This document shows positions 36,249-46,087 of a DNA stretch of 64,000 nucleotides, one piece after another (position 1 is the stretch's first letter; the number at the start of each line of letters is the position of its first letter). Below the pieces are notes generated by a model. The model had not been told where the DNA came from. It did no database searches and saw only the letters and a program-made list of their open reading frames with translations. This DNA is from Xanthostigma xanthostigma. Its lineage: Eukaryota > Arthropoda > Insecta > Raphidioptera > Raphidiidae. The stretch is taken from the NCBI GenBank assembly GCA_963575645.1, contig OY754469.1:22896001-22960000 (forward strand), read 5' to 3'. Both the position numbers and the translations under genes were made by a program.

Positions 36249-36837
36249 CAATGAAATTTGGTACACGTATAATAGGGTTCATTACATCAAAAGATAAGCT
36301 ATTTTAAACTCGGCTCGTTCGCGTGAAGGTTTCATACAAATAAAAGTATATTTCATACAAAATTATTTTTTGACAAAATTGGAAAATCTCTATCAAATTC
36401 GGTGTGCTATAAATAGAGATCTACATGCCTATTTCAACGGGTGTATCCGTTACGCTGTATCACTTACCAAGGTCGTAGGCAGGGGGGATGTTTTGGGGGT
36501 TCAAACCCCTCCCGAAATATCTTAGCTAACCCACTGTTTTATACATATACTTACTAAAATATTTTCAACTCTTTTTTCGGATCTGTGATACAATAATTCC
36601 ACGTTTTTCGGAATGAGTAAAATCGAAATGTAGGTAATGCATTGTTAATAAATTAAATGAATCATTAAACTCTTTCATCGAAATCTTTTCGGCTGCCTTT
36701 TAATTAAATTTATATATATGTAAAATTATAATGTACTTATGTATTTTCAAATAAAGTTGTTGCTTATTGTCTCTGGCCCAGAGCTCGACTCCGCTCGAAA
36801 TGAAATCCTAGCTACGGACTTGTCACTTACCGTATCT
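36249..36837. other. AT-rich DNA, no gene recognised
   Basis: A GC patch near 36470-36525 (gggggttcaaacccctcccg) suggests a degraded repeat. No gene is supported. Confidence 0.35.
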
Positions 36838-36839
36838 TA

Positions 36840-37738
36840 GAGGACGGTGACAGAAATAGTCAACGAGCACTTGGTGGCAGAAACGCTCTCTCCCTCTACA
36901 AATCCGCTTAGTTGCGATACGACGCTGGGACACTTAAAAAAAAAAAACAGCAAAATTCAAAATTCCTCTACTAAATGGCGCAGTAAATGACTGAAAGAAA
37001 TCTGGGGGGACCTCCTAATTGCAAAAAAAAATATTTTCTGACAATTTATCCTTTGCAGAGACTGTCAGTATAATAAATAACTACAAAATAAATATTTTTT
37101 AAAAAAAAAAGCTCGGTGAGCGAAACCGAGTTCAAACGGTTCTTCTTCTTGTAGAGAATCCCGAGGTACAGTTTTCTGCCAAAATCGACCTTGCAAAAAC
37201 GCGTCATGCTCGCGGAAAGTTTAACATAGTATTCAGGTAAGGGACAAGTACGTTAAAATGGCAGATTGTAATCTAACAGTGACAAAATTGGCAGATAATA
37301 TTTTTTCAAAATTTTTGAGTACTATTAGAAATCCTGGTAAGAATTTCTGCCACCGAGCGAGGACTGCGTAATTTTTTTCTTGTATTCCGGGCCACCATAC
37401 AATAATTCCGTCAAGTTTTAACTTCAAATTCAATTTTTTTTTAAATTTTTTTGACGTTTTTTTCGATTTTTTAAAGGATTTGAAAGTCTCTTCAGGGAGT
37501 AAATTAGCAGAAAATATTTTTTCTGCAATAAAGGTCCCTCCAGATACCTTTCAGTCATTTTCTGCTGGTTAGTAGAGGAATTTTGAATTTTGCCGTTTTT
37601 TTAAAGGGCTTCAGCGTCGTATCGCAACGCGCTAGACCCCTACTCCATTAAGCGGATTTGTAGAGGGAAACTCAGACTACACGAAAGAGAGCGTTTCTGC
37701 CATCAAGTGCTCCTTGATCATTTCTGTCACCGTCCCTC
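36840..37738. mobile_element. Long-TIR element, TA flanks
   Basis: The arms run about 250 bp. The left begins gaggacggtgacagaaatag and the right, reverse-complemented, begins gagggacggtgacagaaatg. Both continue in step through ggcagaaacgctctc, tagaggaattttgaatttt-type and tttctgc-rich sequence. TA lies directly outside both ends (36838-36839 and 37739-37740). This suggests a Tc1/mariner-type target, though a longer duplication cannot be excluded. The 66-codon minus frame at 37233-37433 in the spacer has no recognised motif. Confidence 0.8.
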
Positions 37739-37742
37739 TAAC

Positions 37743-38429
37743 TATAAGACTCGTTTTTTTCTGGAAAATCTATTGAATACTTTTACCTTTTGCTCGGCGT
37801 CGGATCAAAATTTCTTGAGTACCTATACTTACACCATTCTGAACAACTTGGCACCACGATAACTCTCAACAGACTTAAACAACTTAACCGAAATTTTGTA
37901 CATATATTGGAATTAATCACCGCATGAACCTTATTCAAAATGGGGCCAGTCAAGCAATTTTAAGGGTTGTTTTTAGAGGTTGAAATTAGTTCAAACTAGC
38001 TAGGCTATACCAGTTTATCCTTGAGTGTACATATATTCATATTAGGGCACACTAGTTCAGCCTAGGCTAAACTAGTTTGTCCTATTGAGCTTAGGCCAAA
38101 CCAGTTTGGCTTAGGCGAACTAGTTTGTCCTGAAATTGGGTTTGGCCGGTAACGTACTATATACAGTACACATAATATTTATAATTTATATATTATATTC
38201 ATTCTATAAATTCGAATGTATATTTTTAATTCAAAAAGAAAGATATATATTATAGAACTTTTTTTCCAAATAGATGATAGTTGTAGGTTTATATTGAATC
38301 AAATCTTTTCTATTTCCATACAATTCGTCTAGACTTTGGATTTACATTATATTAAAATACTTTATGTAAGTGAATTGTACGACACTGTACAAATTATTTA
38401 TAAAAAATAAAAAAACTATATAATTGAAA
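37743..38429. other. Intergenic DNA with short direct repeats at 37990-38140
   Basis: Variants of ctaggctaaactagtttg recur about five times (for example tagctaggctataccagttt and taggccaaaccagtttggct). This makes a degenerate minisatellite of roughly 25-30 bp units. The rest is AT-rich and featureless. Confidence 0.5.
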
Positions 38430-38597
38430 CTCCTTTAAAAAAAGCCTCTAAAAAGCAAAAATTAATAAAGTTCTGTGATCGGCGCCAATTTAGTTACTAC
38501 ACCTTTTTATGTACCTACCCATAATGCACTTTCATTAAATTGGCGCCAACCTCAAAAATATATTATTTTTCGATTTTTAGAGGCTTTTTCGAAAAAC
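38430..38597. repeat. Fold-back sequence
   Basis: The outer arms aaagcctctaaaaagcaaaa and tttttagaggctttttc pair. Inner arms cggcgccaatttag and taaattggcgccaa also pair, about 55 bp apart. It is a small non-coding fold-back. Confidence 0.65.
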
Positions 38598-39262
38598 GTA
38601 AAATTTTTAACCACCCTCTTTCTTAATATTTTATTACTAAACTAGAAAAAGACTGTTCAATTAATTTAAGTAAAAGACGAATTGATAACCTCTTTCTTTA
38701 AGTCGGTTAAAAAAAACTCACTTATCCCGTCCCATTAACCATATTATTTGATTTTGAATTTTGAAAACTACGGCTGTTGCATACATCGTAATTATTCCTC
38801 TAATAACTCTAACACGATAACACCACTATATTGTTTTCTAAATTTTAGCTGTCGTAATTTTGGAAATAAAAGAATCAGTACCATTATGCGCGTTTGAGAT
38901 TTTTACTGTTACTTGTTAGAAACTTCTGTAGATATCGACTCAAAACTTTAAGCGTTGGCAAATTTAGACTAGATCTAATTAAGCCAACCCTTTGAAATTT
39001 AGCACACGTATATAAGTCCGGTGACGTCATTGTAAACCCAATATGACGGACGTCACATGTCCGATCGGTTTGAAATTTTGTTTAAAAGCAGTAAAAAAAA
39101 AATTAAAACTATAAAAAATAACACAATAAAATATTAGTAGAAAAAACTTTTTAAAGGGAAATTTTATTGAAATGGTCAATAAATAAGATTATCGACCAAT
39201 TTTTCAGACAATTATATTAACACAAATAATATATTAAGAGCACTGTGGTTGAAACAAAAATA
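38598..39262. other. AT-rich DNA; R2 end fragment at 39183-39215
   Basis: The sequence tatcgaccaatttttcagac matches, on the minus strand, the terminal part of repeat family R2 seen near 19440 and 22450. Otherwise nothing supported. Confidence 0.4.
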
Positions 39263-39420
39263 AAAAAAATAAAGAATAGTTACTTCTTACCACAACAGTT
39301 TTATTAGCAGATGTACATTTTGGGAGCTATGCTCTCATCTTCAGCAAACACTATACTAGTTTAGTTTTTGCTTATAAAACTGTTGTGGTAAGAAGTAACT
39401 ATATTCTTTATTTTTTTAAT
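39263..39420. repeat. Inverted repeat, about 45-bp arms
   Basis: The arm ttacttcttaccacaacagt is repeated inverted as actgttgtggtaagaagtaa, about 70 bp away. The spacer on the minus strand reads gctgaagatgagagcatagc. That phrase recalls the terminal sequence of Penelope-like elements, but no reverse transcriptase is nearby. Confidence 0.6.
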
Positions 39421-39554
39421 TATATTAACAAAATATATAGGTAATTATAATTCAATACATTTACGTTAATATAATAATCGGATGTTAGTCTAAGATTTGT
39501 TTATTGATATGTACTAAAAAAGAAAAAAAACACAGTTGTGTGGTTTTAAGAAAC

Positions 39555-39560
39555 CACGAC
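39555..39560 (+). repeat. Polinton target-site duplication, left
   Basis: The hexamer cacgac directly precedes the left AGTAGTTGAT terminus and matches the hexamer that follows the right terminus. Six base pairs is the known Polinton duplication length. Confidence 0.93.
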
Positions 39561-39597
39561 AGTAGTTGATAGGGCGATTTAGGCAGACATAGCCCCG

Positions 39598-39650
39598 CAG
39601 GTAGCCCCCCCCAGGTAGCCCCCCCCCAGGTAGCCCCCCCCCAGGTAGCT
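39598..39650 (-). repeat. C-rich minisatellite in left TIR
   Basis: Four copies of caggtagc separated by runs of 8-9 C give a 14-17 bp period, about 40 bp from the tip. The right arm has five copies. Such a G-rich array (on the outward strand) could form G-quadruplexes. Confidence 0.9.
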
Positions 39651-39916
39651 CTCGACCTTCTAGAGATTCACACCATATCATCTCACAGAGATTTATCGTT
39701 GCCCGATTTACCCCCCCCCCTCCTGTAACACGCGTTCCCATTATTATGTTACAAGCTCTCCTATAGGAACTTCCTGATAAATAATCTTTGTTAATATTTT
39801 TTCTTCACTTTGGTAAATTCCCTGTAATCTATGGTTAATTCCTGATAATCGTTGTTATCCTCCCCCGCTGTCCTGCTTGAAAGACATTGAAAAAAGCTAG
39901 AAAACCGGGTCGGCTT

Positions 39917-39998
39917 CCGGCTCGGGATTCGAACCCCCGTGTGACTTCCACAGCTTTGCGGAGACAAGCGTTTGTCCACGCGGCTACAAACAGTCACC
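39917..39998 (-). other. tRNA-like sequence in left TIR
   Basis: On the minus strand, reading towards the element tip, an A box (tagccgcgtgga, 39986 to 39975) and a perfect B box (ggttcgaatcc, 39935 to 39925) are spaced about 40 bp apart. The length between them, with a possible extra arm, resembles a class II (Ser/Leu-type) tRNA. The T arm and acceptor pairing are imperfect, so it is a tRNA-derived sequence rather than a clear functional tRNA. An identical copy is in the right arm. Confidence 0.6.
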
Positions 39999-40559
39999 GT
40001 GAAAGAGACTTAAATGTGTGTACAGTTACAATAAGATCCATGGGTGGCGACCATGAGTGAAACCTATAGATGACAGTCGTGCACTCTTCTGATCATTGAA
40101 GGTCATACACTTATTTACAAGCCACATGCAAAGTATGAAAAGGTGGATCACAGCATTGCAATACCCAGATAATAATATATTATACAGACTGTTTAATACG
40201 GCTGTGTCTTGTTATCAACTACAAATTTAATATGCATTGCGTTATAATTGGAATGGATTATAAGTAGGTTATATTAATAATGATTACCAAAGAATATATA
40301 TTTAACATTTTATTAACATTAAATTCTCTTATTTATTTATTTAAACATCATATTAATATAAAATTCTACCTAGTAGCTTTTTCATATAGGTTCAGACAGG
40401 AATACGTTTTAGCGGTCCGATAGAGGGACATTTATTTTGTTTTTATGTTTTTAGTAAACAGTACAAACAGACTGACAGAGGGACAGAAACATTTTTTCTT
40501 TTAGTGCGTAAAGTTATTGATGTAATTGAGAAATTAACTTGATCAGGTTATTATATCTA

Positions 40560-40700
40560 TTATTATATATATAAAAAATCTCGTGTCACGATGTTCGTCC
40601 GGGCTAATCTTCGAAACCACTAAGCAATTTCAATGAAATTTTATACATGTGAAACCGGGACGAGCCGTTAGTATTATATAAATCATAAATATTAGAAACC
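40560..40700. repeat. Interspersed repeat fragment in the Polinton
   Basis: The phrase aaaatctcgtgtcacgatgt followed by tcgtccgggc and cactaagcaatttcaatgaa matches a repeat opening that I know to be common in insect genomes. It lies between the left inverted repeat and the first gene, and probably inserted after the Polinton. Confidence 0.4.
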
Positions 40701-40773
40701 ATGCTGCAATAAAATTAATATTTAACTTTCGAACAAGTGTTGACAATAATCTGCAGAGATACTTTTTAAGGGA

Positions 40774-40802
40774 AAGAGAGAGAGAAAGAGAGAGAGAGAG
40801 AA
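40774..40802. repeat. GA microsatellite
   Basis: A run of gaga/gaaaga units ahead of the first Polinton gene. A similar GA tract lies just after the polymerase gene (52492-52514), so GA tracts mark both gene-flanking regions. Confidence 0.8.
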
Positions 40803-40946
40803 TTCCCATGTCACTATTTTCAAAAAACAGCTCGTAAGAAATCAGATTATCCGAGCATTGTTTTTGTTGAAAAGTTTTTGCAAAGGAAGAGAGACTTTAT
40901 CGGTTCATATACCGCCCTAGTTTATTTGACTTGAATATTAAAAAAC

Positions 40947-40980
40947 TATAAATACAACGTTAAACTAAAAAAGAAACAGT
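40947..40980 (+). promoter_or_regulatory. TATA box and initiator of the 127-residue gene
   Basis: TATAAAT at 40947-40953 is followed by ACAGT at 40976-40980, putting the initiator A 31 nt after the first T. The arthropod initiator consensus is (A/T)CAGT. A start here gives a leader of about 54 nt before the ATG at 41032. Confidence 0.6.
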
Positions 40981-41031
40981 AAGCATTGGGCTTCCGGACA
41001 GTCAACAACGGAGAAGAATTATAATATTAAC

Positions 41032-41415
41032 ATGGCAGATAATAAGAAATTTGAGATCATCCACGAGAGTGTAAACAAAGTTAAACGTTTTGGAATAAAC
41101 GGTAGACGTTTGGTTTTTAAAATCAAAGAAGAACCTAAAGGGAATACAGGCGACTCCGTTTTATGGATCAAAAGTGCAATCAACGAGGTCATAGAATATA
41201 TTACAAGAGAACTGACACCTGAAGACTACGTGGGAATTAGCTTTAACAGCTTTGATCACGCCACGGGTAAAGAAGGATATCTACCCTTTCGAAAAGCTAA
41301 AAATTTAACACTTGGAGACGTATGGGGTATTCTAAGCGGAATACATCAATCTTGTGGACAAGCATTTAGCACAGATAAATTTCAGATGAGTGTTACATAC
41401 GTCAGGAAACCATGA
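41032..41415 (+). CDS. Stand-alone PolB N-terminal-domain protein (Polinton)
   Basis: This 127-residue protein aligns over nearly its whole length with residues 44-153 of the polymerase encoded 7 kb downstream. Shared signatures include 'WIK-(S/E)-(A/G)-INEVI', '(P/E)-(D/S)-Y-(V/M)-GI-(S/T)-FN', 'FR-(K/Q)-A' and 'GDVW-x-I'. No metal-binding or catalytic motif is visible. The same domain begins many insect Polinton polymerases, and its function is not known to me; roles in protein priming or DNA binding are guesses. The start codon follows a TATA/initiator pair and no upstream in-frame ATG is closer to it. An AATAAA lies at about 41588. Domain duplication within one element, or loss of the rest of a second polymerase gene, are both possible origins. 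The frame is open throughout. Confidence 0.85.
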   Translation: MADNKKFEIIHESVNKVKRFGINGRRLVFKIKEEPKGNTGDSVLWIKSAINEVIEYITRELTPEDYVGISFNSFDHATGKEGYLPFRKAKNLTLGDVWGILSGIHQSCGQAFSTDKFQMSVTYVRKP

Positions 41416-43735
41416 AGTAATTAATATGTATTATTTAAGTTTTAACACTGAGTTTTCTTAAGAATATTATGTATGTATGTTATGAATACTAAGACATAAA
41501 TTTTAAGAATATTTTGTAATATATATGTACCTACTACTTAACTGATACTTCTGACGCATTCTATGCTCTTTTTTAGTTGCAAAAGTGAATAAAGTAGGTA
41601 TTATTATTATTATTGTTATTATTATTATTATTATACAATTAATAAAGAAAAAATAAAGAATTTAAAAGACATTTCTACCGTTTTGTTATTCAGCCTATAT
41701 ATTATTTAACGATCTTCTGTGCAAACTAGTAGTGCATTTATTAACTATGCAAGCTTCTTTTATAATAGTTTTAAAATTTTTAAAAATTCAATGTTGGGCG
41801 GTTCAACTTTGAACGGTTCTTATTATTGGCATAACAAATCTACTTCCTTTTTTGTTTATATATTGTAATTTTTTTCTTTTTTGTATTTTTCTATACTAAA
41901 TAAAAAAAATTTTTATATCGTTCTAACCGCAAAAAATACCTGTTACAAGTAATCACAAAACATTTCGATTACTTTTTTAATTACTGCAGTGCTCTTCGTC
42001 GAATACAGCATATATAGATCACAGGTTTTGGTATTTTTTCATTTAAGTGTTCAACGACTTGAGATTATGGTTAGTAGGACATAATTCTGGAGAAAAGAAG
42101 ATAAACAACTCTACGTTTGCTTATATAGCTCAGAGACCGGAAAGTTTATCACTAAACTGCAGGAACTGTTCTTTCCAATGACGTACATGCATTTACCGAG
42201 AGAGGGTTGAGGTTTGGAAAAAAATAAAGGTTGAATAGGATAAATGTATATTAATTTATATCTTATTTTTGCTAGGCATGGACGGCTCTTTTCAATGACA
42301 GACAGTTTCACTTCAATGTCATATCATCGAGAGAAAGGTTAGCTAAAAACAACGACCTCTTTTGAAATCGATATGAATATTAATTATATGTAGCGACAGC
42401 ATCTTCAGTTGTTTATCAACATTAACAGTTCCATATTTTCCACGAAGCAACCTTATATTGATGAAAACTGACCCTGTATTGCTGAAAGTAAACCTCTGTA
42501 TTTGATGAGAGCAGTTGTGTATTGATGAAAACAGTCCTTTAGTGCTAAAAATAGACCTGTTTTTGTTGAAATCAGTCTTTTATTTGCTGAAATCCCTATA
42601 TTTACTGAAAGCAATCCTGTATTTGCCGACAGCAGTCCTGTATGTGCGGTAATTTTTTCTACTGATTTAGGCTATGCAAATAATATCTGTTACTATTGTA
42701 AAAGGACACCAAGATTTAAAATCTTGATTTTTTAATTAAACTAGCGAGAGAGAGAAACGTCTCAAGTATGAACATAGCTATGGAGTATTGAACTCGCAAC
42801 ACAATCACGGACATATTATATGGGCTCAACATCTTAGAAAAAGAAACATTTAGGAGAATTAATAATAATTTGTTAGAAGAAATGATGACCTAATTAACAA
42901 ATCCCCACTCACACTTGATACATCTAAGGTCTTTTTGATCTCCTAGTAAAGACTTATTTTTGGTTGGAGATTTAAGCGAATGTCTTTTTATTCCTTCCAT
43001 CATGGCCCTAAGTTAAATAAAAATATATTGTCAACAGAGTTTTTTTTGTTTCAAATTTTATTTAGATTATAATATATTATGTATATAGGAGAAGCGGTTG
43101 GAAATGAATAAAAGATTTTAAGTATTTTTTTTTAATTGTATATATTAATCATAAGTGATACATAGCATTTAGTAATGAAAGCATATTATAAAATACAAAT
43201 CACTACATATTTCTAAAGCCGGGTAAATCTTCTCCAACCAAGAGTCATGGACTTTCACGCAGCCCATTTACAATGTAGTTCTTCGTTACTGCTGCTGATG
43301 GTCATGTTTTAGATCTCGACGTCATCACTTGTACGTTTCGTCAATTAGTTAGGACCTTCCTCGGAACGATATCGAGTATGTCTTGATACAGGCAGATGAC
43401 TTTCTTTTTTTTCAAAAAAACTGTGTCTGACGTGTACTTATTCGAGAGAATAGCCTCGATTTCTGAATTCAGGGCAATTATATAGCTTCTCTTTTGCGCG
43501 TATTATTGTTAAATATTTTTTAGAGTTACGCCGTCCCACTTTTATCTCTTAAGCAATTCAGTTTCGATTCAGTAGACGTCATGAATCCTTAAGTCAATTT
43601 TTCTTTTTCTTTTTTTCATTTGATGTATAACCGCTGATGCTTCACTTATACGACTTACTGACGCCTGATTCCTCGACATAAGCTTTTGTTTATCTATTCA
43701 TTTTGATTCGAGTTATATGCATTTTATTCACAAAC
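41416..43735. other. Polinton interior without open genes
   Basis: The stretch begins with polyadenylation-type AATAAA words and an ATT microsatellite (about 41600-41635). It contains the degenerate minisatellite listed below. No Polinton core gene is recognised on either strand. Confidence 0.5.
42452..42648. repeat. Degenerate 19-23-bp minisatellite, about nine units
   Basis: Units of the form ttgctgaaagcagtcctgta recur with many changes: ttgatgaaaactgaccctgt, ttgctgaaagtaaacctctg, ttactgaaagcaatcctgta, ttgccgacagcagtcctgta and others. The period is 19-23 bp. It lies between the two small Polinton genes. The copies are too diverged for recent expansion. Confidence 0.75.
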
Positions 43736-44401
43736 TTATTTGATCAAATCCATTTTCCTGAGCTGTTGCACTATCGAATGAATTTCGTCTTTATGTTCCG
43801 ATTCGCCCCCGTCTTCATACAAGGCCTTCAATCGGTCGACTAATATGTTCGGATCTTCAATATCATCGTAATTACTTCGAGAGTCGTCATTTTCGTCAGA
43901 ACTATGTGAGGAAATCGACTCTTTACAGCTCATTTTCTGTCTCTCTTCATGACAATCGTTGTCTCTTTTAACTTGTTTCACCGAATTTTCACCTTCTCTT
44001 TTATCACATTTAGAGCGCAGAGGTTGAAATAGCTTGGAAATGATTTGTCTGTACTTGAAACTTCCGTCACCAGAGATTTGATCTGATGATCTGTAGTTGC
44101 GTTTGTGAGCGCTGGTCAGGAGCAGAAGAGATTTATACAACACCAAGTCTTTGGATTCATAATTTAGAGGTCTTCTCTCAAAAAGTAGTTCCGCAAGAGC
44201 GTCGGTTAGTTCAAACGTACGATTTTCATCAATGATCAATACTTTGTTTATTATGCGTACAGGCATACAGCCTAGCATAAACTTCCTATCTTCATCGTCA
44301 AATCTAACACCAAATCTGTCGACTCTGCGTCCGTCATAGTACAGAACACAGTCGTCGTCGCTTCTTCCATTTCCTACTTCGTTTTGCTTTTCGCTCGACA
44401 T
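43736..44401 (-). CDS. Polinton protein of unknown function, 221 residues
   Basis: The N-terminal half has a compact conserved-looking region: 'FGVRFDDEDRKFMLG' at about 30-44, then a short beta-rich stretch, 'LLFERRPLNY' near 92-101, 'YKSLLLLTSAHKRNY' near 108-122 and 'KYRQIISKLF' near 136-145. The order 'YGIRY-x-MLG ... LLTNAH-x-Y ... KY-x-II' matches a family I recall as common in arthropod Polinton-like elements and of unknown role (I believe DUF8207-type; not verified). The C-terminal part is charged and Ser/Asp-rich, probably disordered, ending with a short amphipathic helix ('IVQQLRKMDLIK'). It is divergent from, and opposite in strand to, the other two genes. The ATG follows a TATA/initiator pair. 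The frame is open throughout. Confidence 0.75.
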   Translation of the reverse strand: MSSEKQNEVGNGRSDDDCVLYYDGRRVDRFGVRFDDEDRKFMLGCMPVRIINKVLIIDENRTFELTDALAELLFERRPLNYESKDLVLYKSLLLLTSAHKRNYRSSDQISGDGSFKYRQIISKLFQPLRSKCDKREGENSVKQVKRDNDCHEERQKMSCKESISSHSSDENDDSRSNYDDIEDPNILVDRLKALYEDGGESEHKDEIHSIVQQLRKMDLIK

Positions 44402-44442
44402 TTTATTATTGTTGCAGTTGCCCGGTTTGCAGTCAGACTAAC

Positions 44443-44478
44443 ACTGGTTGAAAGACTCTTAACTCTAGCTATATATAG
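44443..44478 (-). promoter_or_regulatory. TATA box and initiator of the 221-residue gene
   Basis: On the minus strand, TATATATAG starts at 44477 and CCAGT begins at 44447, with the initiator A at 44445, 32 nt from the first T. The predicted leader to the ATG at 44401 is about 44 nt. The layout matches the two plus-strand promoters of the element. Confidence 0.6.
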
Positions 44479-44537
44479 ACTTATTAGAAAACTATTACAA
44501 AAACAAACACACAACAGGTACTAGACGGGCTCATAGC

Positions 44538-44572
44538 AGGGTTAAAACAGCGTTAAAACAGGGTTAAAATAG
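44538..44572. promoter_or_regulatory. Three 11-bp iterons upstream of the minus-strand promoter
   Basis: gttaaaacag starts at 44541 and 44552, and gttaaaatag at 44563, an exact 11-bp period. They lie about 60-95 bp upstream of the TATA box of the 221-residue gene. One helical turn of spacing suggests a protein-binding array, but chance expansion is possible. Confidence 0.45.
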
Positions 44573-46050
44573 GTGCATAATATCTACAAAACAGTGTATT
44601 AACTGATACAAGACAAATACTAGAATCAAGTACCAGACAGACGCAAAAAAAAATTACCAAAAAAATGCACAATAGCTACAAAACAAGTCCAAACAAGACT
44701 TGCAAAATACATACCATATGCAAACTGTACAGGATGGCTCATAACTATAGTATTTTATTTGAGTAGTAATTAATTTAACATCATAACGTTTAGCTACTGA
44801 CAAATAAATAGTTTATTATAGTAGAGAATAGTGCATTAGTGAGTGATGTATTGTGAAGTGAACAGTTTGGAGTACTGCAAAACTAATAAATTAATCAAAC
44901 TTATTGCAAGGGCAATTGTAGAAGAGGTGAAAGAAGAAGATATTAGTGAAGTGAAAGGAAAGAAACTGCAATACGAAAAAGGGTAAAAATAGAATAGATT
45001 AACTAAAAGCTGCGAATTTAGAAAACTGGCATTAAAAAACCCAAAAGATAGTTGAAAACTTACAAAAAAATAACTGATTTGTTTTAAATTTCTGTTGATG
45101 TAAATTCAGTCACTAATTTAGAGTAATGACAGCAAGATGTGCAGTTCTCACAAAAAACAAAATTACAGATAATTCTCTCCTTTTTAGCTACAGGATGTAG
45201 TTTAAGAAGACTCACGTACATCTCCTTCGGCTTGAAAAAAAAAATACTATTTCAACTAAATCAGAATAAGCAAATTGCTTGGCACATATTTTTATAAAGA
45301 AGGGATTTAACGTTCCAAAAGCACCCTTGTGTTGTAAATATTGCGTAACAGGTTTAACATTTCTGTTTTTTTTGCTTAAAGAAATGACATTTTAAGGTAG
45401 CTAACCAGAGATTGAATTATGGTTAATTTAGTAAACCGTAGAGCGAGGTAAATATTGCTACTTAACCAAAAAATATATATCAAAAATAAACTAAATCATT
45501 TACTAAAGTTTGGTGACCAAATTGCATGCCACACGACTAAAATATTATGAACCAGTCTTTAGACGTTGGTGCAAAAATGCAAGAGAAACAGTTATGATTA
45601 CATTACAATCGTTAAGCTGACCATATTATTATATATAAAGACCGATTGATACCTACATAACTTTCGATTATTGTTTCTGCATAGCTGGATTATGGTACAG
45701 AAAAATGGTTCTATCACTTAGGCCTTTACAAGATAGATATATTCGTATACTATCAACTAGATCTGTTATTATCATAATATTCTAAGCCTCGTCAATTGTA
45801 AATCTGACACAAAACGTCAGTACCTATAATATGCAATGTAGTCACAATGTAATATCATTAATACTTTGGAAACGTTTAAAAAGAAGTCATTTTCAATATT
45901 TTACAGTCTGTTATTGAGAAAAGACACAGTGTCCTCGTACAAAATAAAAGTGTATAATGTTATTGCAGACATGTACTTATTTGCTTTGTTCAATATACAA
46001 GAGAAATGAAATCAAACACGTTTATGAAAACATTACGTGTACTTCTTTGA
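44573..46050. other. Polinton interior without open genes
   Basis: AT-rich sequence with no recognised Polinton core gene or clear repeat ends on either strand. Confidence 0.45.
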
Positions 46051-46051
46051 G

Positions 46052-46087
46052 TATAAAATCCATTGCAAGCGGCAGCAAATTATCAGT
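46052..46087 (+). promoter_or_regulatory. TATA box and initiator upstream of a possible PolB leader exon
   Basis: TATAAAA at 46052-46058 is followed by TCAGT at 46083-46087, with the initiator A 33 nt from the first T. This is the best initiator match of the candidate promoters. Downstream, a consensus donor GTAAGT begins at 46234, and an acceptor-like tttaattgtcttgcag ends at 48393, just before the polymerase ATG. Confidence 0.5.

Larger units (their letters stand above)
39561..40215 (+). repeat. Polinton left terminal inverted repeat
   Basis: This arm is about 655 bp. From the tip to about 40050 it is nearly identical to the right arm; I noted one substitution over roughly 300 bases outside the C-rich array. 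Towards the inside (40051-40215) the two arms diverge but remain alignable up to tacagactgtttaata. It holds a C-rich minisatellite and a tRNA-like sequence. The minus frame at 39791-39997 is identical to the plus frame at 58786-58992 only because of the duplication, and is not a gene. Confidence 0.92.

Noticed and set aside
39791-39997. 68-codon frame present identically at 39791-39997 (-) and 58786-58992 (+)
   Set aside because: It lies inside the Polinton inverted repeats and overlaps the tRNA-like sequence. Identity follows from the duplicated arms, and no protein motif is visible.
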